64,000 bases of DNA from Sinotaia quadrata (Eukaryota; Mollusca; Gastropoda; Architaenioglossa; Viviparidae). The stretch covers positions 57,295,891 to 57,359,890 of the forward strand of contig CM054179.1 of NCBI GenBank assembly GCA_028829895.1, in the 5' to 3' direction. Positions within the stretch are counted from its first letter, which is position 1. Each line of letters starts with the position of its first letter. Below, piece by piece: positions 1 to 11,463 of the stretch. The notes under the pieces were generated by a model. It had not been told where the DNA came from and did no database searches. It saw nothing but the letters and a program-made list of their open reading frames with translations. A program made the position numbers and the translations under genes.

Positions 1-1128
1 CACTATATTTTATATTGTTATATTTTGTTTATGATATTAAAATGTCTGATGACCATGTAAGTAAGAGTGTTCTGTCAGAGAACACATGAAGACAAATTCT
101 TGGCCTATGTGTATTTTACTGGCAGATTGGCACTTTGTCTAAGATGTTGAATTCGATGAGTGCTGATCCATGAAGCAATGCCAGAATGGAACCACATTAT
201 CTTGGTTGTTGAATGCGTCGAGGCATGAAACAACACTACAGCGGAACAACCCATGGACCAAAGACAAGTCCTATGGACCATGTGCATGACCGCATATACA
301 TATAAATCATTGAGACTCTAGATGACACGTCAGACAAGCCCTAAGCTAATTGATCTTAAAAGCAACAAGCTGAACAACGTTAGTCAAGATTTGATCAAAT
401 TCATTTGAACCTTAATCAAAGTACTTTAGAGTTCACTCAGAAACATTAGGTGTTCTCTTATACACTAATTTAGCAGATTGCTCATTCAACCGAACTTTGA
501 ATAACTACCACTGTGTAATAGGACTCAAATGAACTTTCTCTTACAACATCACATGGTCGTGATTGTGAACTATAACAATTTATAAATTCTAACTGTAACT
601 GTTGAGATATTTTGTATATATGTAACCATTCTGTTGTGTTATATTTTTTGTTCAATGCATTTAATATTGATACTTAGAGCATTTGTGTTGGCGTGACTCA
701 CTTACATGCCTTATGTTGTACTCTGTCATCTGTATTTATTTACTATCATGGCTGTATGTATCAGGTGGGTCAAGCTATCTTTTAAAACTATCACTCTTCT
801 ATTCTACATAAACTATCTTCCATCTTTCTGTGTGGCAATCCAGAAGGTGTGTTTTGGGGATTAGCCTAAGGTTATGTGTGGCCCAGGTTTGTGGAGAATT
901 AACATCTTGCCCATCTCCCAGCAAAACGTCTCACAAACACATACACACACACACATCTACATATGCACATATATGTCTGTCTGTATGAATGTAATGCATA
1001 TATGTAATGACTACGAATAATGATATCCTAATGACACATTGAAATCTATAAAAATAATGTAATTCACTAAGAACTCAGAGCACACATCACCACAAACAGT
1101 CCAATTAGGACAGAGACCCCATATCACT
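1..1128. other. Intron or downstream sequence, no gene seen
   Basis: Apart from the SINE-like copy at 47-305 and a short CA run near 935-955, I see AT-rich sequence without splice-flanked coding stretches. It lies 3' of E49 and is presumably intron, because E49 ends in a donor. Confidence 0.5.
47..305 (+). mobile_element. SINE-like dispersed repeat, copy 1
   Basis: Shares spaced blocks with 34390-34770: AGAGTGTTCTGTCAG, TTTTACTGGCAGAT, GAGTGCTGA/GAGCGCTGA, CGGAACAACC and GGACCATGTG. No coding capacity. Classification as a SINE is a guess from size. Confidence 0.4.
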
Positions 1129-1424
1129 AAGAACACTGTAGTTTACTTAGGACACAGATCACATTTAAGATCACTGTAGTTTACTTAGGACACAAATCAC
1201 ATTTAAGATCACTGTAGTTTACTTAGGACACAGATCACATTTAAGATCACTGTAGTTCACTTATGACACAGATCACATTTAAGATCACTGTAGTTCACTT
1301 ATGACACAGATCACATTTAAGATCACTGTAGTTCACTTATGACACAGATCACATTTAAGATCACTGTATTACACTTATGACACAGATCACATTTAAGATC
1401 ACTGTAGTTCACTTAGGACACATA
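1129..1424. repeat. ~40-bp minisatellite, about 7 copies
   Basis: The unit contains TTTAAGATCACTGTAGTTCA and CACAGATCACA, with point variants (TTAGGACAC or TTATGACAC). Intronic. Confidence 0.85.
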
Positions 1425-1902
1425 TACACATAGCTAAAAATACTTTAGTTCACTAAGACCACAGAGACACATTACTAAGAGAAGTGGAACAACTACTTGC
1501 ATAAACACTGATATATCATTCAGGAGGAGAATTATTTTCACAAGTTCTTGAAACAACTGCGGACATAGTTCTTAATAATGACAAGTAACTATTTTCGATT
1601 GAAGATTTCATTCACACAGTATAAAAAAATTAAAGAACAAATAACAGATGTGGCTATTGACTGGTATATAACATAAAATCAACCCCATCGTAAGAATACA
1701 TATTTTACTATTGGCCTATGAGACAAACAGACAAATTTGGAAAAGACAAAGAAACAGATGCGGAGAGAGACAAACAAAAAGATGGACAGACAGACATAAA
1801 CTTAAAATCGACCATCTGCTGGCAAGAAAGAAAATTATTACTACCATTAAAGTCAAATATGCTGGAAGCCAAACAATACAGCAGAATGATTGAAAAACTT
1901 AC

Positions 1903-2065
1903 CAAATGTCATGGGCACAAAACCGCCCACTAAGAAAAAGTAACTCTTGTCGAAAAAAATATGCTCCTGCCGTGCAACATCAAAACGTCCGCTTATCTTG
2001 AAATCAAATGATTTAAACAAATTCGTAAGGCCGCCATTAGTGATGGCATTCATGACGTCAGAGTA
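1903..2065 (-). CDS. E49: last exon in window
   Basis: Encodes LTNLFKSFDFKISGRFDVAR, then FFDKSYFFLVGGFVPMTF. Only one frame is open: phase 0 after TTACAG, one base left before GTAAGT. The strong donor shows the gene continues beyond position 1. The acceptor end is repeated about nine times (2061-2316). Confidence 0.83.
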
Positions 2066-2316
2066 CTGTAATAGACATGAAACAGAGGTCAGAGTACTGT
2101 AAACAGACATGAAAGAAATGTAAGAGCATGTAACGGACATGAAACAAAAGTCAGAGCACAGTAACATACATGAAACAAAGGGCAGAGTACTGTAACAGAC
2201 ATGAACAAAGGGCAGAGCACTGTAACAGACATGAAACAAGTCAGAGTACAGTAACCGGCATGAAACAAAGGTGGGAATACAATAACGGACATGAAACTGA
2301 AGTCAGAGCACTGTAA
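2061..2316. repeat. Junction minisatellite at the E49 acceptor, about 9 copies
   Basis: A degenerate unit of about 28-30 bp, with core CAGAGTACTGTAACAGACAT. The first copy contains the E49 5' edge (exon base A at 2065, then the CTGTAA acceptor complement), so the acceptor context is repeated into the intron. Confidence 0.75.
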
Positions 2317-2374
2317 ATCAAACAGCTATATATTGTCTTCAATATAACATTCACGAAAGCATCACTGGTATGGG

Positions 2375-2580
2375 AAGTGTTATGAGGCAAAAAAGTAAAT
2401 TAAAAGTCTACCGCTACTGTTATGAGGCAAAAAAATAAATTAAAAGTCTACCGTTACAGTTATGAGGCAAAAGTAAATTATAATTCTACCATTCCCATTA
2501 TGACACAAAAAGTAAATTATACTTCTACTGTTCCTGTTATAAGGCAAAAAGTAAATTAGAAGTCTACCTTTCCTGTGACT
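2375..2580. repeat. ~45-bp minisatellite, about 5 copies
   Basis: The unit includes GTTATGAGGCAAAAAAGTAA and AAAAGTCTACC. Intronic, between E48 and E49. Confidence 0.75.
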
Positions 2581-2639
2581 ACGAAGGTCTTACGTCAGAT
2601 ATCACACGACAACCTATCAGTGAAAATAAATAATGTAAC

Positions 2640-2902
2640 AGAAAAGTTCATTGGGCGCATGGCCGGCTCACTGACCAAAGCGTACAAGAGGTCTTTCATG
2701 TCCTTCATGAGCTGAATGGCCAGTTCTGGGTCAACGCCCTCGGCCATGACGTACGCCTGCAGCTCCCCAATGGTCATGTTGGCTATTTTTAGTCCCAGTG
2801 CGTTTGCTCCAGCTGCTGTGAGTCCCTTACCAGGGACAAACATTTCGCCAAAACTTCCAGCAACGTCCTGCACCTTGGTCAGCATCTTTTGTATAGCACT
2901 TC
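2640..2902 (-). CDS. E48: helical segment with a SAP-like pattern
   Basis: Encodes SAIQKMLTKVQDVAGSFGEM, then MTIGELQAYVMAEGVDPELA and KDMKDLLYALV. MTIGELQAY.M.EG resembles the SAP-like modules. The 3' edge is uncertain: GTTACA at 2634-2639, GTCAGT at 2670-2675 (both phase 0) or GTGAGC at 2666-2671 (a good donor, but out of phase with E49). I kept the longest because its GC content stays exon-like. Confidence 0.8.
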
Positions 2903-3075
2903 CTGGATAAAGGACCGAATTCTGAAACATTTGTTCTTTTCTTTTTTCTACAGCGTTCCTGGATGCAGGAATGAATTCTAAAACAATATGTTTTGTATAG
3001 CACTTCCTGGATAAAAGAACGAATTCTAAAAGACATTTTTTGTATACCGCTTCCTGGGAGAAGAAACAAATACTA
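2888..3075. repeat. Junction minisatellite at the E48 acceptor, about 4 copies
   Basis: TTTTGTATAGCACTTCCTGG spans the E48 5' edge and recurs in diverged form near 2942, 2991 and 3036. Each copy keeps a CTGG acceptor complement. Confidence 0.75.
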
Positions 3076-3709
3076 AATTATATTTTTACATTGTTTAAAA
3101 TGTTTTAACATCCCCTAAGTAAAGGGATATTAAAAGCAAGAAATAATTTTAATAAAGGGTAAAATATTCAATAACCATATTAAAGAATCGTATTATTCTT
3201 AAACACTGCATGACTTGAAAATAAAGAAACATTTTCTTAAACTTTATAACTGTGTATAATTTCCCCTCAATAAAAGAACACAATATGTCAAAAATGATAA
3301 GTTTCATCTGTCCTGAAATCAATAATCCTAATTTTCACTTTGCCAGACGGTAGTGCAAGTTTTCACTTAAGATACTGCAAGTGTTCCTTAAAGTACATAT
3401 AATAAATAAATAAACTCTAATAATTATGAATTGAATGACAATTAAACAATGCATTGTAAATTTAAAACATATAACGCAAATAAAACAACACAAAAATAAA
3501 AATAAACACTACTAAAACGCTTGCAAATAATATGGATTAAAATGTGCATAGAGTATCCTTTGTTATTTTGTAACTGTTAAACTTTATAAAATATAATTTA
3601 ATTTTAATAGAAGGAACACAAAATTTTACCAGAATAATGGGAGAATCGATTTATAACAACACTTAAAACAAAACGAGTTCTGATTTTATATAAATCTCTA
3701 GAAACATAC

Positions 3710-3860
3710 CTCCTTCAACATTCACAGTGACGATGGCATTTTTCTGACAGTAGACTAGAGTAGAAGGATTGGCAGAACCCAGGGATGACACAATTCCCTT
3801 TGGCGTGAACTTTGTGACGTCAGCAATATGTCCGCCCCCTAGCATGTCGCACTTAGACTC
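3710..3860 (-). CDS. E47: Gly/Cys-containing beta segment
   Basis: Encodes CDMLGGGHIADVTKFTPKGI, then STLVYCQKNAIVTVNVEG. It starts in phase 0 after TGTAG and ends with one base before GTATGT. No family recognised; the strand-rich pattern suggests a small beta domain stabilised by its Cys. Confidence 0.85.
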
Positions 3861-4075
3861 CTACATTTATAATTTACACATATCAAATACTTGGACTGTC
3901 TTACACATCAATCATATTTATAATTTACACATATCAAATACTTGGACTGTCTTACACTACAATCAGTTTTATCTGTAATTAACAAATATTTTAACTGTCT
4001 TACACTGCAATAAGTCACATTTATAATTTACACATATTAAACACTTTAGACTGTTTTACACTACACCCAGCCTTA
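3861..4075. repeat. ~42-bp minisatellite adjoining E47
   Basis: Four copies of a unit with TTTATAATTTACACATATCA and ACTTGGACTGTCTTACAC, starting at the acceptor boundary of E47. Confidence 0.7.
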
Positions 4076-4325
4076 TTTATGTTTTGATGCTAGGGTTTCA
4101 AAATTATTGAATAAATTGATGGACACACAATTAGAAATTCACACAATGAAAACATTATTAACGTATCAATACAGAAAAATAGATTAAAATGACGAGAATA
4201 TAAAGAGAGAAAAAGAAGACTACAAGAACTTATTATTACTATTGTTATAATCATCATAAAGATATTTAATTAATAAGTCCTCAATTAAGTTATTTTAAGT
4301 TTATAAGCGTTCATTGATTTCTCAC

Positions 4326-4428
4326 CTCTGCTCTTTGAAGATCATCCAGGCACTCCTTAATCTCCATTGACGACGCCTTTGACTTAATCATTTGTAGCAA
4401 CAACTGTTCACGTGGCAGATCTGATTGA
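4326..4428 (-). CDS. E46: helix segment
   Basis: Encodes LPREQLLLQMIKSKASSMEI, then KECLDDLQRAE. It has one leading base and ends in phase 0 at GTGAG. The acceptor with eight exonic bases is repeated about 12-13 times with a 55-bp period (4421-5085). Confidence 0.83.
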
Positions 4429-5085
4429 CTGCACGGAACCCTGTCACATAAATATTGAGTGGAATAACTTTATATCTGATTGACTGCACGGAACCCTGTC
4501 ACACAAATATCAAGTAGAATAACTTTATATCTGATTGATTGCACGGAACCCTGTCACATAAATATTGAGTGGAATAACTTTATATCTGATTGACTGCATG
4601 GAACCCTGTCACACAAATATTGAGTGGAATAACTTAATATCTGATTGACTGCACGGAACCCTGTCACACAAATATTGAGTGGAATAACTTTATATCTGAT
4701 TGACTGCACGGAACCCTGTCACACAAATATTGAGTGGAATAACTTAATATCTGATTGACTGCACGGAACCCTGTCACACAAATATTGAGTGGAATAATTT
4801 TATATCTGACTGACTGCACGGAACCCTGTCACACAAATATTGAGTGGAATAACTTTATATCTGATTGACTGCACGGAACCCTGTCACACAAATATTGAGT
4901 GGAATAACTTAATATCTGATTGACTGCAAGGAACCCTGTCACACAAATATCAAGTAGAATAACTTTATATCTGATTGACTGCACGGAACCCTGTCACATA
5001 AATATTGAGTGAAATAACTTTATATCTGATTGATTGCACGGAACCCTGTCACATAAATATTGAGTGGAATAACTTAATATTACAG
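4421..5085. repeat. Junction minisatellite at the E46 acceptor, 55 bp x about 12
   Basis: The unit contains TCTGATTGACTGCACGGAAC, CCTGTCACACAAATATTGAG and TGGAATAACTTTATA. TCTGATTGA is the first exonic segment of E46 and CTGCACGG the acceptor complement, so every copy has a candidate acceptor plus eight bases of exon. Confidence 0.9.
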
Positions 5086-6068
5086 AGAAGTCGAGCGGTT
5101 GCACAAACCCCGCAAACTGCAAAACCTGTAAACTGGATTAATTGCGCGAAGCCAACCATGAACTGTTTTGACTGCATGGAGCCATAAATTAGGCAGAATG
5201 CATGCAGGACCATACACTGGGTTGACTTAACAGAATCCTATATTCAGGTGACACTAACGGATCCTGAATTCAGCAGCCTGCAAAGAACCCTACGTTCTGA
5301 GGAAATCCAACAGCTCGACTCTAGAATTCATGTTTTTGTTTTTTAACAAAACCAAACTAATTACTTAGTTAGATATGTCAGTAAAAATAAAGGTGTAAAA
5401 CCTTCATCCAATTATAAACTTCATCATAATAATAAATCCTAAATCTGCAGAAGAAAGTAAAGTAATATATGGAGCAAAACACTTCTTTTTTCTGGAAGTT
5501 GTATCTAAGAATAGATTTATATTTAGTTTTTAAGTCTCGAATACAGCTGTACGATTTGTCTTCCTGTTTTAAACAGTGTTCTTGTTTGCATACATTTATA
5601 ATAATTTATTGTGAATGAAAATGTAAAGTATTATTAGTTTTATTCTAAACATACACTGGATTCGGGTTAGCTAAGTTAACATTTTGCATCATTCTAAACT
5701 TTGCGCTATTAATAAGTATTTGCATATTTTTCGTAAGGTTATCTGTGCAGGTAATCTGTATTTATATTTTAAAGTAGTATTTAGTATTTATACATGTAGT
5801 TTGATTTCTCATGTTTATAAAGGCAATCTGATTATTTATATTAAAAGGAAATCTGTATGTTGGTTTTCATTAAGTAATATATTTATTTTTTCTGAAGGTA
5901 ATTTGTATTCTAGTATTTTTACAGATAGTCTGTATGTTAGTATTTGTAATCTTAAATTAATATTTGTAACCTTAAGTTAATATTTGTACTTTTAATCTCT
6001 ATATTAATGTATGTAATCTGTAATAGTTAATTGTATATCCCTTTCTGTAGTATTAAATAGGGACGCAC
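5086..6068. other. Intron sequence, nothing recognised
   Basis: Decaying repeat edge until about 5190, then AT-rich sequence with long open frames caused by base composition. No splice-flanked coding block seen. Confidence 0.5.
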
Positions 6069-6297
6069 TTGTCTGTCTGTCGTTTCTTTCTCCTGAGTTT
6101 GCCACACAGCGAAGATGGCGCGTACACAGTGACGTCATCAGGAAGGAGTCTGTAGGCGAAACACTTGGGCGAGTTTGCACTGAAAGGGTCTGGAACACAC
6201 AAAGTGAGGCTCGCTTGCAGAGTGTACCCGCTGAGTGACTTCTTTACTGTGTAGCTGAAGTTGATTGCACTTCCAACCTGTTCCACCTGGGGCACGT
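6069..6297 (-). CDS. E45: module 5, connector and beta segment fused
   Basis: Encodes VPQVEQVGSAINFSYTVKKS, then GYTLQASLTLCVPDPFSANS and KCFAYRLLPDDVTV, ending in a basic LRRKKR stretch. The connector and beta parts are separate exons in modules 1-4 but one exon here, suggesting intron loss. It has two leading and two trailing bases (GTGCGT). KLRRKKR could be a proprotein cleavage site (inference). Confidence 0.87.
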
Positions 6298-6867
6298 CTA
6301 CAACAACAACAGCAACCGCAACACAATTTTGACAAATTCGAGTAATATTAAAATGTCCTCTTTAGTGTGGATTAAGATGACATCTTCATGTCCCTCTTAC
6401 AGTTTGGTGGAGATGATTCAGATCGATCACAAATTGTTTTACATGCAGAACATTTTCACCACTAACAAAATAATTTATCAAATAAATAAATCTGAAATGT
6501 CTTCTTTAGCGTGTTTCACGATGTTGTCACTATGTCTCTCTTACTGTTTGGTGCAGCAAACACAGACCAACCACAATGAATAATGGTAAAAATTATTGGT
6601 ATGGACAACGATAGTTATTCTGGTAGGAGAAATAAATTAACAAATGACCGATATATAGGAGTACATTTCTCATTACGTAGAAGACAAAATTAGTATAATT
6701 CTTTCACTGGTTCATTATTTGGAAGTCTGATATATAATATTTAACATTGATTGATTATTTGGCAGTATGATATATAATCCCTGGCAATGAGTAATTATTT
6801 TGTAGGATTATCGAAATGCCCGGACATTAAACGCTCGTCTCAAGGATCAACGTACGGGAATAAGGAG

Positions 6868-7018
6868 TTATAGACATCTCTTTACAATATCAACATGGTA
6901 ACTTTTACAGATAGAAAACGTTTGGTTTTGAATAAAGGCGTTATGGACATCTCTTTACAATATCAACTTCATGGTTACTTTTACAGTTAGAAAACGTTTG
7001 GTTTTGAATAAAGGCACT
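6868..7018. repeat. ~75-bp duplication
   Basis: Two copies with ATCTCTTTACAATATCAAC and AGAAAACGTTTGGTTTTGAA. Intronic, between E44 and E45. Confidence 0.75.
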
Positions 7019-7348
7019 AAGCACACGCAAGTACAGTACATATATAGCATCAGTCCTAATCATGAGATATTTTCACAACGCATAATACATCAGAGAAAAC
7101 GCTTATCTCAAACTGGACCTATAATTATATAAAAAGTATAAATCCTAAGAGTAAACGTCGAATGCTAACGCTTTACAATACATAATATGTTATATACAAC
7201 GCAACGCACCCCCCACACCCCCACCCAACCAGAAGTAATGAGTACATTTCAAAGAAAACCCAACGTAAATCCAAAGCACTAAACAGCGGATATTAATACT
7301 GTAAAACACGGAAACATATTTCTCGGAAATGTAGCTATAAATCCTCAC

Positions 7349-7555
7349 CGACAATCCCAGACAGTCTAAAAGTGCCTGACTTCTGTTCCAAGGAATATAC
7401 AAATGAGTCAGTGCATGGATCAAATCTGAAATGTCCATGAATGGCGTACTCTCCCAGCAGGCCAAGGTCAACTGGCACGCAACACGTTATGCCGAGGCAT
7501 TCATCTGTCTGAACGCATTTGCCAGCCAAGGTCGAGGGCAGTGAGACCATACAAC
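7349..7555 (-). CDS. E44: module 5, CC domain
   Basis: Encodes CMVSLPSTLAGKC, then ECLGITCCVPVDLGLLGEYA and HFRFDPCTDSFVYSL. The CLGITCC and FRFDPC motifs match E36. It has two leading and one trailing base (GTGAGG). Confidence 0.9.
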
Positions 7556-7827
7556 CTAAAAGTGTTCAGAAAATAAGGTCATGGTTATTCTAAGCAATAG
7601 AAAGCGATTGCTTCTAAACATGGTGTTACACTTATACGTTTTATATTGCAGTAATATCTGTATATTTAAAATAATTAATTATTGCAATTTTTGATCATGT
7701 AGAAAGTAGATAAGTGAGTATACTTAGCTATTGCATTTAATCTCACGTTAAACAAAGTTTGTGACACTATGAATAAAACCACCAAAGAATCAGTAATTAA
7801 TTATAATTAATTAAGGCGGACACTCAC

Positions 7828-7878
7828 CAGTTGCTGGCTGAGGAAGTAAGCAGACTTGCCATTTAAAGAACTGAAGAT
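7828..7878 (-). CDS. E43: module 5, connector
   Basis: Encodes LQFFKWQVCLLPQPAT; 51 nt with two leading and one trailing base (GTGAGT). The acceptor at 7879 (GTGCAG) was preferred over a nearer CTTCAG because only it keeps phase with E42. It fills the position of E35. Confidence 0.8.
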
Positions 7879-8047
7879 CTGCACGATACACACATGAAAA
7901 ATTAATTCCTGAGTGATCTGATTGTAAGACAAATAAACATTTCACCCGAATCATTTTGGCGTTCTATTTTTAGTTGTTCACCCGATTTCCTATCATAACA
8001 TCGTTCACTGTTTGGAAAATGGACAGGTTTTCAGTAAACAAGAATCA

Positions 8048-8345
8048 TTTTTCACTAGATGTTATTATTCGATATTTAAATCTCAATGTTTACTAGTAGA
8101 AATAGCCAATAGATTAGAATCACTTTTCACTAGATATCATTACTCGACACATTAGTGTCAATGTTTACTAGCAGAAATAGCCAATAGATTAGAATTACTT
8201 TTCACTAGATATCATTACTCGACACATTAATGTCAATGTTTACTAGCAGAAATAGCCAATAGATTTGAATCACTTTTCAATAGATATAATGCAAATTACG
8301 CGAGATATTAATGTTTACTAGGAGAAATAGCCAATAGCAAAATAT
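8048..8345. repeat. ~78-bp minisatellite, about 4 copies
   Basis: The unit includes TCACTTTTCACTAGATATCA, ATGTTTACTAGCAGAAATAG and CCAATAGATTAGAAT. Intronic, between E42 and E43. Confidence 0.8.
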
Positions 8346-8747
8346 TTAAAGAAATTAAGACTGAGTTATGTACCCGGAATACTTGATTACTGAACAGATT
8401 AATATTAGCGATATCAAAACTGACCAAATATAAATATATTTATTGATATTTAGTGGAGTTAGTTTCCTACTGAACAAACTGATGTCAATTTATGTTATAG
8501 AAATAGCTCAATAAAGAATATATGACTATTCATGTACTTTAATAAAAATAACAAGTAATAAACAGAATGCCAGTAGTTATACAAGTAGATCCAATAACAG
8601 AACATATTAGATCAGTATTCAATAGGAGGATAGTGGAATACTGAAAATATTATCATCTCTGTTCAATAGCGGAAAAAGCGAAATATTGAACATATGATTT
8701 CAGTATTCAATAGCATGAATAGCGAAATATTGAACATAAAATGACTG

Positions 8748-8992
8748 TCACTGTCACTAACAGTAAACAGTAAATACTAAAATCTGTGTCACTAACAGTA
8801 AACAGTAAATACTAAGATCTTTGTCACTAACAGTAAACAGTAAATACTAAGATCTTTGTCACTAACAGTAAACAGTAAATACTAAAATCTTTGTCACTAA
8901 CAGTAAATAGTAAATACTAAAATCTTTGTCACTAACAGTAAACAGTAAATACTAAAATCTTTGTCATTAACAGTAAACAGTAAATACTAAAC
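8748..8992. repeat. 35-bp minisatellite, 7 copies
   Basis: Unit TCACTAACAGTAAACAGTAA plus ATACTAAAATCTTTG, very homogeneous. Intronic. Confidence 0.88.
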
Positions 8993-9404
8993 TGATTAAA
9001 GTCCAGTCTAGAAAATAGAAAAACTGGCGTGTATACCTTTATGGAGCTAAGAAATGTAATACTTCATAATTGTAATAATCTATTAAGAGTTAAAGTGATC
9101 ATTTTAAGAAATGAAAAGAAATTTTAAGAAATGTAAAAATCTTTTTTAAGAAATACGTCTTCCCTATTTATCCAAGAGCTGCAAGCATTAGCAGGTTGAA
9201 TTTTCTTTCTAAGGGAAGATACTTATTATCAATTATCTTGTATCTGTGATAGTGATACATGATGTAGGATCATTTTTCGAAGCAGAATGTTTGTTGTAAA
9301 CCAAGCAGAATGTTAGTTATAAATCAAGCAAAATATTTGTTATAAACCAAGCTACAGCAAGTGAATTCTTTAATCTCAGCACATTGGCTGGTCTCATTCT
9401 TGTA

Positions 9405-9600
9405 AATCATGATCATTGGATACTAGAAAACTACCCACTCAGTTTGCATTACATCAGCAATCTAGAATATTCTTGCCTCGAGTTGTTTACTTCAACTCTG
9501 ACACTTACAGAAATAACACTATAAGGAGTTCCCAAGGTCGGGTTACTCTGACAATTTAGCAATTTATATAACAATTACATTTTAAATTAGGGAGAGGCAT
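9405..9600 (-). mobile_element. Dispersed repeat family, 5' fragment, reverse orientation
   Basis: On the minus strand this reads the 5' part of the family (AATTGTTATATAAATTG, CCGACCTTGGG, GCAAGAATATTCTAGAT, TGATGTAATGCAAAC). The opposite orientation and partial length show the family is mobile rather than a local duplication. Confidence 0.5.
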
Positions 9601-10009
9601 ATTTACTCTGTCACACATACATTATGAGCGATTTGAACTGTGGTGTTTGAATAGTGAGATCATTAGAGACCAGTTGCTCTCCAAAAGAATTAGGATGAGA
9701 ATATAATATGCTATGAGTTAACCTGAGAACATAATATGTTGAGTTAATGCGAAAATCTAATATTTGACTTAATGTAAAAACTAAATATGTTGAATTAATG
9801 TAAAAACTAAATATGTTGAATTAATGTGAAAACCTAACACTGAAACATGTTTGACGATGACACACACTATCTGTCTAATGAAGTATGTGTACACTTGTGA
9901 ATTTGCTGATAAACAAAGTCATTGTAATATAATGTCAAAACGGATGAAAGCTAGCTGAACAGTGATTATACAAAGAAAAATCGAACACTATATTGTATAT
10001 TTGACTAAC

Positions 10010-10170
10010 CTGTAAAATATGACACAGCTTTCGGGTCACAGCCTAGCTGAGGGACCACAGTGCCTTTCATAATGCCAATAGTCAGTTGACACCCGCCACC
10101 CAGGCCGTCGAAACAGAGTTTGATGGAGACATCCACAATAAAATTCATGTCACTTTTTCGAATGACGTAT
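10010..10170 (-). CDS. E42: module 4, beta segment
   Basis: Encodes YVIRKSDMNFIVDVSIKLCF, then GGGCQLTIGIMKGTVVPQLG and CDP. It has one leading and one trailing base (GTTAGT). The first 46 nt of the exon and its CTAG acceptor are duplicated 60 bp upstream; the upstream acceptor at 10231 would add 20 residues in frame, so the true 5' edge is 10170 or 10230. Confidence 0.85.
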
Positions 10171-10250
10171 CTAGACATAAACATGGAGACATCCGCAATA
10201 AAATTCATGTCACTTTTTCGAATGACGTATCTAGACATAAACATGGAGAC
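10125..10250. repeat. 60-bp in-frame duplication at the E42 acceptor
   Basis: Copies at 10125-10184 and 10185-10244 differ at one base (CCACAA or CCGCAA), with a partial third start at 10245. Each contains the CTAG acceptor complement and the first 46 exonic bases. Confidence 0.92.
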
Positions 10251-10357
10251 AACTGACGTACTCAACAAATAACAAAACGAGAATAGATCAACTTCCAAAG
10301 ATCATACATTTACATTTCAAGTTCTTTGTAATAGACGTGTAATTCAGATTACATCTT

Positions 10358-11383
10358 TTGTGTACCATCAACAAATACTATAGTAGCCTTTTGTGTACCA
10401 TCAACAAATACTATAGTAGCCTTTTGTGTACCATCAACAAATACTATAGTAACCTTTTGTGTACCATCAACAAATACTATAGTAACCTTTTGTGTACCAT
10501 CAACAAATACTATAGTAGCCTTGTGTGTACCATCAACAAATACTATAGTAACCTTTTGTGTACCATCAACAAATACTATAGTAGCCTTGTGTGTACCATC
10601 AACAAATACTATAGTAGCCTTGTGTGTACCATCAACAAATACTATAGTAACCTTTTGTGTACCATCAACAAATACTATAGTAGCCTTGTGTGTACCATCA
10701 ACAAATACTATAGTAACCTTTTGTGTACCATCAACAAATACTATAGTAGCCTTGTGTGTACCATCAACAAATACTATAGTAGCCTTGTGTGTACCATCAA
10801 CAAATACTATAGTAACCTTTTGTGTACCATCAACAAATACTATAGTAGCCTTGTGTGTACCATCAACAAATACTATAGTAGCCTTTTGTGTATCATGAAC
10901 AAATACTATAGTAGCCTTTTGTGTATCATGAACAAATACTATAGTAGCCTTTTGTGTATCATGAACAAATACTATAGTAGCCTTTTGTGTATCATGAACA
11001 AATACTATAGTAGCCTTTTGTGTATCATGAACAAATACTATAGTAGCCTTTTGTGTATCATGAACAAATACTATAGTAGCCTTGTGTGTACCATCAACAA
11101 ATACTATAGTAACCTTTTGTGTACCATCAACAAATACTATAGTAGCCTTGTGTGTACCATCAACAAATACTATAGTAACCTTTTGTGTACCATCAACAAA
11201 TACTATAGTAGCCTTGTGTGTACCATCAACAAATACTATAGTAGCCTTGTGTGTACCATCAACAAATACTATAGTAACCTTTTGTGTATCATGAACAAAT
11301 ACTATAGTAGCCTTTTGTGTATCATGAACAAATACTATAGTAGCCTTTTGTGTATCATGAACAAATACTATAGTAGCCTTGTT
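10358..11383. repeat. 33-bp minisatellite, about 31 copies with higher-order pattern
   Basis: Core units TTGTGTACCATCAACAAATA then CTATAGTAGC or CTATAGTAACC. Three variants occur in blocks: CTTTTGTGTACC, CTTGTGTGTACC and CTTTTGTGTATCATGAAC. The period is a multiple of three and lacks plus-strand stops, which makes a false 351-codon open frame. Confidence 0.95.
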
Positions 11384-11420
11384 CGGATAGTTAATAACAA
11401 AATATTGGAATAATACTTAC

Positions 11421-11463
11421 TCCAATCGAAATGCTTCAGATATGTTTACTTGGTCGCGAATGC
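11421..11463 (-). CDS. E41: module 4, connector
   Basis: Encodes IRDQVNISEAFRLE with the next base; 43 nt with two leading and two trailing bases and a GTAAGT donor. Same length and phases as E32, with IR at the start of both. N-I-S is a possible glycosylation site. Confidence 0.82.

Noticed and set aside
10358..11413. Plus-strand open frame of 351 codons with an 11-residue repeat
   Set aside because: It is a 33-bp intronic satellite whose period is a multiple of three. It lies between phase-matched exons E41 and E42 on the other strand, and overlapping frames are open too.
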